This document shows positions 1-8,240 of a DNA stretch of 64,000 bases, piece after piece. Under the pieces are notes generated by a model. That model searched no databases. It saw nothing but the letters and a program-made list of their open reading frames with translations, and was not told where the DNA came from. A program made the translations under genes and the position numbers. This DNA comes from Microbacterium saperdae (GTDB taxonomy: Bacteria > Actinomycetota > Actinomycetes > Actinomycetales > Microbacteriaceae): positions 2,046,001 through 2,110,000 of the forward strand of contig NZ_VFOX01000001.1 in NCBI RefSeq assembly GCF_006716345.1, in the 5' to 3' direction. Position 1 is the stretch's first letter. Every line of letters starts with the position of its first letter.

Positions 1-2548
1 GCGAATCGAGGATGCGGGGCAGCTCCTCGGCCACTCCGGATGCCGACTCCCGCTGTGCGCGTCGGATCACCGCACGCCGGGCGGCCTCAGCGGCCGCTCC
101 GCGTTCCTGTTCACGCTGACGCTCGAGTGCGGTGACTCGGGCCTGTGCAGCACGCACGCGCTCTCGGAGCGTCTCGATCTCCAGCCGTGCCCTGACCTCG
201 CCCTCGCGGGCCGACTCCAGCGACTCCATGAGCCCGTCGCGCGCCGAGGCGTCGAGCACGGGTCGAGGTGCGGCGATCGCCTCCTCGAGCGCGTCCTTCG
301 CCTGCCGCGCCTTGACCTCGGCATCGGCCACAGCGGCCTGCGCCTGCGCGAGACCGGCTTCCAGACGCTCGCACTCGGCGACAGCGGCCTCGTGCTGCAC
401 GGTGATGCGGTTCACCTGCTCGGCGTGACTGGCCAGAGCCGCGTCGTGCTCACGGAGGGCACGCAGCGCGTCCCTGGCATTGCATCGCGTCGTCTCGACG
501 CGCTCGTTCGCGTCCTCGCGCGCTTCGCGCAGGGAATCCACGACGACTTGGATCTCTGCCAGCCGCTCGCTCGCCGCGTCACGCTCGGCCGCGAGCTCGA
601 GCCGTGACCGCTCTCCCCCCGACCCGGTACGCAGCGTCTGCGCCGTGATCACATCACCGGTCACCGTCACGATGGTCGTCGTCGTGTCGCCGGTCACGTC
701 GAGAGCCGCTCGCGCTGCACGCGCCGCGCCGAAGTCCTCTGCGATCAGGACGTGTGCCAGGATGCCGAGCACACCGGCCGGTGCCGTGACCGTGTCCACA
801 GCCGGTGTCACCCCGGCCAGCTCGGGCAGGGACAGGCTCGGGCGAGCAGCATCCGCGACCACGAAATCGACCACACCTCTGCGTGCATCCGCGGCCTCTG
901 CCGCGAGAGCGAACGCATCTGCGGACGAGTCCACGAGCACGCCCTCTGCCAGGGGGCCGAGCACGGCGGCGACCGCCGCCTCGAAGCCCGCCCGCACCTG
1001 CACCGAGTCACCGACGAGTCCCCGCACTCCCTGTGCACCCAGCTTCACGATCTCGGCGGCACCGCCGGAGATCGCGAGCGCACTGCTGAGAGCAGCAGCC
1101 TTGGCCGTGAGCGCATCGACCTCGCGTTCCGCGGCGTGCAGGCGCTCGCGCAGGGTCTCACGTTCGGCCTCCGCCGCTGTGGCCGCACGCTGGGCGCTGT
1201 CGTACGCCACCGAGTGCTCGGCGGCCGTGCCCTCCGGCGCCTCGGCATCGTCGATCGCCTCGAGCGCATCCGCGGCCTCACGACGACGCACATGGGCAGC
1301 CTCCAGAGCGTTCTCCTGCCGGAGGACCGCTCCACGCACGGCAGCCAGCGCGGATGCGGCGGCGTCGGACGTGCCGCGAAGTGTGTTCAGGCGCATGTCG
1401 TACTGCGAGACGAGCGCACTCTGCTCGGCGATGTCGACATCGAGCGTGTCGAGTTCGGCCCGCGCGTTCATGACCTCACGGCTCGCCGTCACCGCCGCAT
1501 CCTGCGCATCTCCGAGGCCGGCGGAGATCTCCGTGATCTCGTCCTTCGCCTCATCGATCGTGCTCTGGGTCACAGTGACCGCCGTCACCGCCGCGTCGTC
1601 CTCCTCGGACCCCAGCAACGCGAGACGCTGGTTGGCGAGCGTGTAGAGGCCACGCATGCGCTCCTGCACCTGCTCAAGTCCGAATGCCACACCGCGCGCC
1701 TGGTCGACGGCCACGGAGTTCTGGTCCTGCTCCAGGCGAGCGATACCCGCGCGCACGCCCTCGGCCTGATCGGTGAGGACGAGTCGTTCGGTGTGACGCT
1801 CGTGTTCCGTGCGCGTGTGATCAGCGAGCGCCGTCCGCAGCGCGACGACGTCGTCAGCGAAGATACGCGCCTTCGCGTCGCGGACGACCGCCGCGATGGT
1901 CTGCGCCTCACGCGCGATCTCGGCCTGCCGACCGAGCGGCTTGAGCTGGCGCCGGATCTCGCCGGCGAGGTCGCTCAGACGCGTGAGGTTCGACTCCATC
2001 GCATCCAGCTTGCGGAGGGTCTTCTCCTTGCGGCGACGGTGCTTGAGGATGCCGGCCGCCTCCTCGATGAAGCCTCGACGGTCCTCCGGGGAGGCCTGCA
2101 AGACCGTGTCGAGGCGTCCTTGCCCGACGATCACATGCATCTCGCGTCCGAGCCCGGAATCACTGAGCAGTTCCTGCACGTCGAGCAGGCGGCAGTTGTC
2201 CCCGTTGATGGCGTAGTCGCTCGAGCCGTTCCGGAACAGGGTGCGGCTGATCGTCACCTCGGCGAATTCGATCGGCAGCGCACCGTCACTGTTGTCGATC
2301 GTCAGCTGCACTTCGGCGCGTCCGAGCGGGCCACGCGTCGACGTGCCGGCGAAGATGACGTCTTCCATCTTGCCGCCGCGGAGCGTCTTCGCACCCTGCT
2401 CGCCCATGACCCAGGCCAGTGCGTCGACGACGTTCGACTTGCCGGAACCGTTGGGGCCGACGATGCAGGTGACGCCCGGTTCGAAGACGAAACTCGTGGG
2501 TTGCGCGAACGACTTGAACCCTTTGAGCGTCAGGCTTTTCAGATGCAT
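1..2548 (-). CDS. smc: chromosome segregation ATPase SMC, N-terminal part (partial at window edge)
   Basis: SMC forms the long-armed ring ATPase that condenses and segregates the chromosome with ScpA and ScpB. The frame is open from the ATG at 2548 to the left edge, giving about 849 residues; the C-terminal head with signature and Walker B lies outside. The protein opens MHLKSLTLKGFKSF, and Walker A GPNGSGKS sits near residues 31-38. A Gln-, Glu- and Arg-rich coiled-coil arm follows, and a glycine-rich hinge (GVRGLVGD, LAEGVLVDS) lies around residues 520-600, then the returning coiled coil. The 850 residues match the first two thirds of a usual 1170-1200 residue SMC. I see no defect. Long plus-strand frames over this region are coiled-coil codon shadows. 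Confidence 0.97.
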   Translation of the reverse strand, partial: MHLKSLTLKGFKSFAQPTSFVFEPGVTCIVGPNGSGKSNVVDALAWVMGEQGAKTLRGGKMEDVIFAGTSTRGPLGRAEVQLTIDNSDGALPIEFAEVTISRTLFRNGSSDYAINGDNCRLLDVQELLSDSGLGREMHVIVGQGRLDTVLQASPEDRRGFIEEAAGILKHRRRKEKTLRKLDAMESNLTRLSDLAGEIRRQLKPLGRQAEIAREAQTIAAVVRDAKARIFADDVVALRTALADHTRTEHERHTERLVLTDQAEGVRAGIARLEQDQNSVAVDQARGVAFGLEQVQERMRGLYTLANQRLALLGSEEDDAAVTAVTVTQSTIDEAKDEITEISAGLGDAQDAAVTASREVMNARAELDTLDVDIAEQSALVSQYDMRLNTLRGTSDAAASALAAVRGAVLRQENALEAAHVRRREAADALEAIDDAEAPEGTAAEHSVAYDSAQRAATAAEAERETLRERLHAAEREVDALTAKAAALSSALAISGGAAEIVKLGAQGVRGLVGDSVQVRAGFEAAVAAVLGPLAEGVLVDSSADAFALAAEAADARRGVVDFVVADAARPSLSLPELAGVTPAVDTVTAPAGVLGILAHVLIAEDFGAARAARAALDVTGDTTTTIVTVTGDVITAQTLRTGSGGERSRLELAAERDAASERLAEIQVVVDSLREAREDANERVETTRCNARDALRALREHDAALASHAEQVNRITVQHEAAVAECERLEAGLAQAQAAVADAEVKARQAKDALEEAIAAPRPVLDASARDGLMESLESAREGEVRARLEIETLRERVRAAQARVTALERQREQERGAAAEAARRAVIRRAQRESASGVAEELPRILDS

Positions 2549-2676
2549 ACGGGCACCGCTCGTCGGGGGAGAATCACGCCCACACGCTACCGGAATTCCG
2601 CAGATCCGCCCGCATCCCGCGCGGCACGAGCGGGAACCGGACCACACCGCGACACGCCGGATCCGCACCGAGATGC

Positions 2677-2706
2677 TTGACGAGCGCGCGCGCCGTTCGC
2701 TACGGT
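2677..2706 (+). promoter_or_regulatory. promoter for the leader ORF / GNAT unit
   Basis: TTGACG at 2677-2682 and TACGGT at 2701-2706 are 18 bases apart, close to the housekeeping sigma consensus. Transcription would start near 2713, leaving a short 5' UTR that carries AAGGAGGT just before the ATG at 2743. The assignment rests on sequence match and position only. Confidence 0.6.
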
Positions 2707-2742
2707 AGGCCACCGGATCGCCACACACGAAGGAGGTTACCG

Positions 2743-2853
2743 ATGATCACTCAGCTGAACGCACAGGCCACAGACCTCGCCGCGCACGCATTCTTTGCGC
2801 CGCGCCTTGCGCACTCGGTAGCCACCGGCATCCGTCCTCGCGCAATCTCCTAG
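2743..2853 (+). CDS. 36-residue leader ORF with a near-perfect Shine-Dalgarno
   Basis: ATG at 2743 is preceded by AAGGAGGT (about 2730-2737), the strongest ribosome-binding site I noticed in the window. The peptide begins MITQLNAQATD, contains AHAFFAPRLAHS, and ends RPRAIS at TAG 2851-2853. It has no membrane segment or signal peptide, and I recognise no family. Its stop codon lies inside the 5' arm of a long stem-loop (2852-2905), and a second stem-loop (3008-3036) stands before the next gene. That layout fits a regulatory leader peptide better than a functional protein. The role is inference. Confidence 0.6.
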   Translation: MITQLNAQATDLAAHAFFAPRLAHSVATGIRPRAIS

Positions 2854-2905
2854 AACCGCACTCGGAGACTCTCGACCGTTTCCAGGGTCGAGTCTCGAAG
2901 GTTCT
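2852..2905 (+). promoter_or_regulatory. long stem-loop starting at the leader stop codon
   Basis: AGAACC (2852-2857) pairs with GGTTCT (2900-2905). GAGACT (2865-2870) pairs with AGTCTC (2891-2896), and CGACC (2873-2877) with GGTCG (2886-2890), leaving a CT bulge and an 8-base loop. The TAG of the leader ORF forms part of the base, so a ribosome terminating there would melt or block the stem. This is a candidate sensor helix of an attenuator. No folding calculation was run. Confidence 0.5.
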
Positions 2906-3007
2906 TCCACGCCCGCTCGCCCGATCTCCGGATCATGCGACCTCCGCCACCCCGGCAGTCGCCGGACGCGTGGCTCCGGAATTCCGCCACTCCGTGCGGA
3001 CTCCGTT

Positions 3008-3036
3008 CGCCGACCCGGCATGAGTCCGGTTCGGCG
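3008..3036 (+). terminator. terminator-like stem-loop before the 90-residue ORF
   Basis: CGCCGA (3008-3013) pairs with TCGGCG (3031-3036) and CCGG (3015-3018) with CCGG (3026-3029), with one opposed C/T pair and a 7-base loop. It is followed by CTTCTCGCCAACTCTTCC, which is pyrimidine-rich but not a true T run. It ends 32 bases before the GTG at 3069 and 20 bases before its GAAGGA site. It could be an intrinsic attenuator or a translational block. Confidence 0.45.
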
Positions 3037-3068
3037 CTTCTCGCCAACTCTTCCTCGAAGGAATCACC

Positions 3069-3341
3069 GTGAACACCACGCTGTCTCACAGCACCACCCA
3101 CCCGCCGGATACCGAGGACCGCCAGGTCCTGCAGATCCCCGCCCCCGCAGAACTGCGCCGGCTCGCGTTCGCTGATCGCCTGTCGCTGCGCTTCGCCATC
3201 TGGCTGTTCGAGCGGGCCCAGCGTCCGCGTCGTCCGCGCGTCACCGCCACCGTCGATCCGTTCCTGCTCCGCGAGCAGAATCTCTCACATCGCGAGTCGA
3301 TCGCCCTGCTCACCTACGACCTGCAGCGACAGCTGCGATGA
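3069..3341 (+). CDS. small uncharacterised protein (90 aa)
   Basis: I do not recognise a family. The GTG start is set by GAAGGA eight bases upstream. The first 30 residues are polar and Pro-rich. The middle (RLAFADRLSLRFAIWLFERAQ) looks like an amphipathic helix followed by an Arg-Pro run, and the C-terminus is helical (SHRESIALLTYDLQRQLR). No signal peptide, cysteine pair or clear transmembrane span is visible. The stop overlaps a possible ATG (3338) of the next gene, so it is probably co-translated with the acetyltransferases. It could be a small partner of those enzymes or a membrane-surface peptide; neither can be shown. Confidence 0.7.
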   Translation: MNTTLSHSTTHPPDTEDRQVLQIPAPAELRRLAFADRLSLRFAIWLFERAQRPRRPRVTATVDPFLLREQNLSHRESIALLTYDLQRQLR

Positions 3342-3355
3342 CCAGGAGCCTTCCC

Positions 3356-4447
3356 ATGGAGATCGTCTCCCTCCCCGCCGGGGCGACCCTGCATCCGCTC
3401 GTGCTTCCGGCACGAGCGGATGCTGCGGACGCGGGCGAGTTCCACGAACTCGCCCGCGTCCGCAACGCCGTGTATCGCGAGCTCACCGGACGCGATGAGC
3501 AGGACCGGTCGCCGGCAGAGCTGCTCCCGCTGCTGCGTTCCCGCACGGAGCGCACGACCTACGTCTGGACCGTCCAACAGGGCGGCGAGGTCGTCGGTCG
3601 TGCCGTCGTCGATGTCCCGCACGATGCCGGCTCTCGCGTCGTGATCGCCACGATCGAGATGCTCCCTCGGGTCTGGGGCCAAGGCATCGGCACGGCGGTT
3701 CTCCCGCATGTGGAAGCCATCGCACGCGACCACGGACGATCGGTGATCCAGAACTGGACGGAGCAGCAGGCGAGCGACGGCCCCCGCATCGAGGCGCCGA
3801 CGGGGTTCGGCAGCGTGCCGCGCGATCACGTCGCCCGATTCCTGCAACACAGCGGCTTCGGGCTCGAACAGGTGTATCGCGTGAGCCACCTCGCCCTGTC
3901 CGCGCGGATCGACGCCCACGTCGACGCACTTCTCTCCGACGCTCGTGCGGCGTCTGCCGGATACCGGCTCGTGCACTGGACGACGCCCACTCCGGCCGCG
4001 CGCATCGACGACTACGCGTGGCTCAAGTCGCGCATGTCGACGGATGCACCCTCGGCAGGTCTCGACACCGATGAGGAGAAATGGGACGCCCGGCGCGTCA
4101 TCGAGATGGAGGAGCGCGTGGCGCAGATGGGACAGACCCTCCTGGTCGTCGCGGCGGAGCATATCGAGACGGGCCGACTCAGCGCCTTCACCGAGCTCGG
4201 GATCGGTTCCGACCACACCGCGACGACCCATCAGAACGACACGCTCGTGCTCAAAGAACACCGCGGTCATCGCCTCGGAATGGTTCTCAAATGCGAGGCG
4301 CTGCGGCTCTGGCGCGATCTCATGCCCGAGTCGACACGCGTCATCACCTACAACGCCGAGGAGAACCGGCCGATGCTCTCCATCAACGAAGCCATCGGCT
4401 TCCATGCCATCGCCTATGAAGGCGCCTGGAAGAAGGAACTGAGATGA
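3356..4447 (+). CDS. GNAT family N-acetyltransferase with two GNAT domains
   Basis: GNAT enzymes transfer an acyl group from acyl-CoA to an amine. This roughly 363-residue protein holds two copies of the fold. The N-terminal one has the acetyl-CoA loop VWGQGIGTAVL. The C-terminal one has HRGHRLGMVLK followed by YNAEENRPMLSINEAIGF, the usual last strand and helix of the family. ATG 3356 is preferred because AGGAG lies seven bases before it; ATG 3338, which overlaps the previous stop, would add six residues. It overlaps the next gene by ATGA, so the pair is translationally coupled. The substrate is unknown. Mycothiol synthase also has this double-GNAT plan, but I see nothing specific to it here. 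Confidence 0.85.
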   Translation: MEIVSLPAGATLHPLVLPARADAADAGEFHELARVRNAVYRELTGRDEQDRSPAELLPLLRSRTERTTYVWTVQQGGEVVGRAVVDVPHDAGSRVVIATIEMLPRVWGQGIGTAVLPHVEAIARDHGRSVIQNWTEQQASDGPRIEAPTGFGSVPRDHVARFLQHSGFGLEQVYRVSHLALSARIDAHVDALLSDARAASAGYRLVHWTTPTPAARIDDYAWLKSRMSTDAPSAGLDTDEEKWDARRVIEMEERVAQMGQTLLVVAAEHIETGRLSAFTELGIGSDHTATTHQNDTLVLKEHRGHRLGMVLKCEALRLWRDLMPESTRVITYNAEENRPMLSINEAIGFHAIAYEGAWKKELR

Positions 4448-5523
4448 CCGACGCCGATCTGACCATCACCCCGCTCACCGTCCCGGGGAGTCTCGACGAC
4501 ACGGACGCGGCAGACTTCATCGCCTTCGGCGACCTCAGCCGGCTCGTCTGCGATGAGGAGGTGGGACTTCCGGATCTCTCCCCCACGGCCTCACAGATGC
4601 TGGCCTCCTGGCAGGACGAGTCCGACTCGCTCCATCTCGGGTTCGTCGCCCGCCGCGACGGCGACATCGTGGGAATGGTGTCACTCTCCTACGCGCAGGA
4701 AGAGCACGCGAAGGCAGCAGAGTTCGACGTCCTGGTGCCCGCAGCGCATGCCGACGAGGGCATCGCGCAGGCGCTGCTGCTCTGCGCCGAGGACGACGCG
4801 CGTCGCCGCGGACGTGATGTGATGCAGACGTGGACGCTCCATCGTCCCGCGAACACGAGTGACGTGCTCATCCCGAAGACGGGCTGGGGACGGATCCCGC
4901 CCACCGCGCTGTCGAACTTTCTCGAGGCCCATGGTTACGGCCTCGAGCAGGTCGAGCGCAACAGCGAACTGGACCTGCACGCGGATCCGGGCGTCTGGGA
5001 GCGCGCGCTCGCTGACGCATCCGCGTTCGCGGGACCGGACTACCGTTCGCTCACCTGGGAGCTTCCGACCCCGCCCGCGCTGCGTGCCGGGTACGCCTCT
5101 GTGCTCGCCCGGCTCGTGACCGACGCCCCCAGCGGCGACATGGAGTTCGACGCAGAAGTCTGGGATGCCGATCGAGTCGCGCGCCGCGACGTGCGCATGA
5201 CCAGCGCGGGCCAGCTGGTCGCGGTCTCGGCCGTCGAGCACGTGCCCACCGGCGAGATCGTCGCCTACAACGAACTGCTGGTCGGCCCGGACCGCGCGGG
5301 CATGACGCACCAGTTCGGCACACTGGTGGCGACGGAGCATCGCGGGCACCGCCTCGGCACGATCGTGAAATGCGCGAACATCCTGCGCTGGCGCGAACTC
5401 GTGCCGCAGTCCTCGCGCGTCTCCACGTTCAACGCTGAGGAGAACCGTCCGATGCTCGACATCAACGAGGCGCTCGGATTCGTCCCCGTCTCCTACGCAG
5501 GGGCATGGCAGAAGAGGATCTGA
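4444..5523 (+). CDS. GNAT family N-acetyltransferase, paralogue of the preceding gene
   Basis: This 359-residue protein has the same double-GNAT plan as the gene before it and almost the same C-terminal block (HRGHRLGTIVKCANILRW, then FNAEENRPMLDINEALGF). The two are therefore likely a tandem duplication. The N-terminal domain is more diverged: the acetyl-CoA loop reads HADEGIAQALL rather than the typical Q/R-x-x-G-x-G, so that half may be non-catalytic. It is coupled to the upstream gene by ATGA, and a strong hairpin terminator follows at 5527. The substrate is unknown. The leader ORF and attenuator-like helices upstream suggest conditional expression, perhaps on exposure to a compound. Confidence 0.85.
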   Translation: MTDADLTITPLTVPGSLDDTDAADFIAFGDLSRLVCDEEVGLPDLSPTASQMLASWQDESDSLHLGFVARRDGDIVGMVSLSYAQEEHAKAAEFDVLVPAAHADEGIAQALLLCAEDDARRRGRDVMQTWTLHRPANTSDVLIPKTGWGRIPPTALSNFLEAHGYGLEQVERNSELDLHADPGVWERALADASAFAGPDYRSLTWELPTPPALRAGYASVLARLVTDAPSGDMEFDAEVWDADRVARRDVRMTSAGQLVAVSAVEHVPTGEIVAYNELLVGPDRAGMTHQFGTLVATEHRGHRLGTIVKCANILRWRELVPQSSRVSTFNAEENRPMLDINEALGFVPVSYAGAWQKRI

Positions 5524-5526
5524 GTG

Positions 5527-5568
5527 TGCGGTGCCGAACTCATCCTCCGGGATGAGATCGGCACCGCA
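5527..5568 (+). terminator. terminator after the GNAT pair
   Basis: A 19-bp stem with a single A-A mismatch (5527-5545 with 5550-5568) and a 4-base loop, followed by TCTTCATCC. It lies four bases after the stop of the second GNAT gene and separates it from the ABC transporter genes. Confidence 0.75.
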
Positions 5569-5621
5569 TCTTCATCCGCCCGACCGACGCATCGCCGAAG
5601 GTCGGCGACGAGGCTGGAGAC

Positions 5622-6317
5622 ATGAACGCTCCCGTCATCGAAGCCCATGCTCTCCAGAAGACCTTCGGCGTCACCCGTGCTCTCGCGGGTGTCGACCTCG
5701 CAATCCATCGTGGCGAGTCCGTCGCGATCATGGGCGCCTCCGGATCGGGCAAGACCACCCTGCTGCATGTGCTCGCCGGGATCATCACCCCGGACTCGGG
5801 ATCCGTCACCTTCCGTCCGTCCGAAGGCGCGGCGATCGATGTCGCCGCGCTCGGCGAGTCCGCTCGTTCCCGCCTGCGACGTGAGCGTTTCGGGTTCGTC
5901 TTCCAGCAAGGGCTGCTGATCCCGGAGCTCACAGCGGTCGAGAACGTCGCCCTCGCATCGATGATCAACGGCGTGTCGCGGAAGGATGCCATCCCGCACG
6001 CGGCGGCGTGGCTCGCAGCGCTCGGGCTGGCAGGTATGGAGGACCGCCGGATCGGCGAGCTCTCCGGCGGCCAGGCCCAACGCACGGCGATCGCCCGCGC
6101 CCAGGCGACCGGCGCAGAGCTCGTCTTCGCCGACGAACCGACCGGAGCACTGGACTCCCAGACCTCCTCCGAGGTCATGGACGCCCTCCTGTGGTCGACG
6201 ACAGGTCAAGGCCGGTCGCTGGTCGTCGTCACGCACGACGCCGAGGTCGCAGCCCGCTGCACACGGACGATCGCGGTCCGCGACGGTCGCATCATCGCGG
6301 CGGCGGTCAACGCATGA
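5622..6317 (+). CDS. ABC transporter ATP-binding protein (MacB/LolD type)
   Basis: ATPase subunit of an FtsX-type ABC system (231 aa), expected at the inner face of the membrane with the permease encoded next. Walker A GASGSGKT is at residues 38-45, the signature LSGGQ at about 147-151, and Walker B LVFADE just after, followed by PTGALDSQ, typical of the MacB/LolD class. The upstream gap from the terminator is about 50 bases, enough for its own promoter, though none is obvious. It overlaps the permease gene by ATGA. The cargo is unknown; such pairs export peptides or antibiotics or act in cell-envelope sensing. Confidence 0.93.
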   Translation: MNAPVIEAHALQKTFGVTRALAGVDLAIHRGESVAIMGASGSGKTTLLHVLAGIITPDSGSVTFRPSEGAAIDVAALGESARSRLRRERFGFVFQQGLLIPELTAVENVALASMINGVSRKDAIPHAAAWLAALGLAGMEDRRIGELSGGQAQRTAIARAQATGAELVFADEPTGALDSQTSSEVMDALLWSTTGQGRSLVVVTHDAEVAARCTRTIAVRDGRIIAAAVNA

Positions 6318-7633
6318 ACCGTCACGTGCTGGCGCTCCTCCTGCGTCCTGCCGAAGGTCAGGGCAGCCTTGTGGCCTTGCCCGTCATCGCCTTCGGCGTC
6401 GTCACCACGCTGGTGCTCACCGTCATCGGCGGCGCACAGTCGTTCTGGGGGTGGACCGATGGATACGCCGGGCTCTACCAGGCTCTCGCCGCCATCGCCC
6501 TCGTCCTTCTCCTCGTCCCCCTGACGTCGCTCGGCGGTGCTGCCGCCCGGCTCGCCGCGCGGAGAAGGGACGAGCGACTCTCCACCCTGCGCCTGCTGGG
6601 AGTCTCACCGGGCGGTGTCGCGGTCGCGACCGTGACGGAGTCGGCACTTCTCGCCGGTGTCGGTTCGCTGGCCGGGGTCGTCGGGTATCTCGCGCTCAGC
6701 CCGTTGATCGCACTCATTCCGTTCCGCGGCCAGGCGCTCGGGCTCACGGGAGTGCTGCTTCCTCCGCTCACGGTCGTAGCCGTCGTCGCCGGTGTGCTCC
6801 TGGTCGCCGTATCGAGCGCCGTGATCGGGCTTCGACGCGTCGTGATCTCGCCGCTGGGGGTGCGCATGCGTGCCACGGCGACGAGTGCGCATTGGATCCG
6901 CGCTGTCGTGGCGGTCTGCGTCCTCGCGATCTCCTTCGTGCTGATCAAGGTCTTCCCGTCTGTGGGCAGCCTGCTCACGACGATCGTGGTGCTGTCCGTC
7001 CTGTTCGGCGGCGCCCTCGCCGTCTTGAACCTGGTGGGACCGTGGGTTCTCAAAGTCGTCGCTCAGCGCCAGCTCCGTCGCGCTGAGCTTCCCGAAAGGC
7101 TGCTCGCGGCGCGCATCGTGCTCGACTCGCCCCAGGCGGCGTGGCGTCAGGTCGGCGGCATCGCGATGGCCAGCTTCATGGCCGTCTTCGCCGGCACCGG
7201 GGTCTCCCTCATGGGTCTGATGAACGCCGAGGGCTCGTCCGCCGACGCCGCCCTCGCGGTCGACATGCGCACCGGGCTGATCATCACCCTGATCGGATCA
7301 TTTCTGATGGTCGCCGCCTCCGTCGGTGTGAACCAGGCGTCCGACGTGCTCGATCAGAAGGAACTGCATGCGAGTCTGCATCGTCTCGGCATGCCCTGGC
7401 AGACGGTCGATCGCGCGCGCCGCCGCGCGATCATGTCGCCGTTGCTGATCACCGCCATCGGCTCGGCGGTCTGCGCGGCGATCCTCGTGTTCCCGCTCCT
7501 GGGCATCGCGCTCATCACCACCCCGGAATCGCTCCTCACCATCGCCGCCGTCGTCAGCGCGGGGATCGGGGTCGTCTGGGCCACGACGCGGGCGACACGG
7601 CCGCTGCTCGCCCGGTCGTTCGCGACCGTGTGA
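6314..7633 (+). CDS. FtsX-like ABC transporter permease
   Basis: Membrane partner of the preceding ATPase, 439 residues. ATG 6314 overlaps the ATPase stop. The protein has about ten hydrophobic spans arranged as two FtsX-type units: one near residues 20-180, with an Arg-rich cytoplasmic loop and VSPGGVAVATVTESALL, and one near residues 270-430. Large extracellular loops like those of MacB are not obvious, so it resembles the actinobacterial FtsX permeases found with peptide-resistance ABC pairs. It is convergent with the next gene and no clear terminator lies between. Function is inferred from family. Confidence 0.9.
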   Translation: MNRHVLALLLRPAEGQGSLVALPVIAFGVVTTLVLTVIGGAQSFWGWTDGYAGLYQALAAIALVLLLVPLTSLGGAAARLAARRRDERLSTLRLLGVSPGGVAVATVTESALLAGVGSLAGVVGYLALSPLIALIPFRGQALGLTGVLLPPLTVVAVVAGVLLVAVSSAVIGLRRVVISPLGVRMRATATSAHWIRAVVAVCVLAISFVLIKVFPSVGSLLTTIVVLSVLFGGALAVLNLVGPWVLKVVAQRQLRRAELPERLLAARIVLDSPQAAWRQVGGIAMASFMAVFAGTGVSLMGLMNAEGSSADAALAVDMRTGLIITLIGSFLMVAASVGVNQASDVLDQKELHASLHRLGMPWQTVDRARRRAIMSPLLITAIGSAVCAAILVFPLLGIALITTPESLLTIAAVVSAGIGVVWATTRATRPLLARSFATV

Positions 7634-7654
7634 CGTGCGCTGGAGCTTCATGGT

Positions 7655-8191
7655 TCATTCGAGCCGCGAGTACATGTACATGTCGCGCCGACGAGACCCG
7701 ATCTCCTGCCAGCCGCGAAGCAGCCCCTCTCGCAGGAAGCCGCATCTTTCCGCGACCCGCCAAGAGCCTTCGTTCGCGGGCTCGACATAGAGCTCCACAC
7801 GGTGCACCCCGGGGAGCGTGAGGCCCCAGTCGGAGATGGCCGCCAACGCCGCGGATGCGATCCCGTGGCGCCGGTGACGGGACCCGACCCAGTATCCGAT
7901 GCTGACGCGGCCCCGGTCCGCGTCCCTCAGCCACAATCCGATCTGGCCCATCGCGACATCCGAATGTGCATCCGCGATCGCGAAAGAGTATCCGGTTCGA
8001 AGCCGCAGCCGATCATGCTGGCGTCGGATGAATGCAAGGATCTCGTCCTCCGTGCCGTGGGAGGGCACAGAGGTGATCGAGGGAATCAGCGCGTCGACAG
8101 ATGCGTCTCGGATCAAAGCAGCATCCTTCGCCGCGAATGGACGCAGACGGACGGCGTCGGTCTGCAGGATCGGCTGGATCAAGGGCTCCAT
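7655..8191 (-). CDS. RimJ/RimL-like GNAT N-acetyltransferase
   Basis: A 178-residue single-domain acetyltransferase of the ribosomal-protein/amino-sugar type. It opens with a target-strand segment (LQTDAVRLRPFAAKDAALI), carries the acetyl-CoA loop VGSRHRRHGIASAAL, and closes with HRVELYVEPANEGSWRVAERCGF, the alpha-4 motif of the family. The start at 8191 is chosen because GAGGAGG lies a few bases upstream; an in-frame ATG at 8224 would add eleven charged residues without a site. It sits downstream of mutM on the same strand with a 49-base gap. The substrate is unknown. Confidence 0.85.
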   Translation of the reverse strand: MEPLIQPILQTDAVRLRPFAAKDAALIRDASVDALIPSITSVPSHGTEDEILAFIRRQHDRLRLRTGYSFAIADAHSDVAMGQIGLWLRDADRGRVSIGYWVGSRHRRHGIASAALAAISDWGLTLPGVHRVELYVEPANEGSWRVAERCGFLREGLLRGWQEIGSRRRDMYMYSRLE

Positions 8192-8240
8192 ACGAGCATC
8201 CTCCTCTCTCACTCGGCGGATCATCTCGATGCTGCGGGCC

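Noticed and set aside
752..2680. 642-codon plus-strand open frame over smc
   Set aside because: The minus-strand frame has the full SMC head, arm and hinge. The plus frame is His/Arg/Asp-rich, lacks a ribosome site, and is the usual antisense shadow of high-GC coiled-coil codons.
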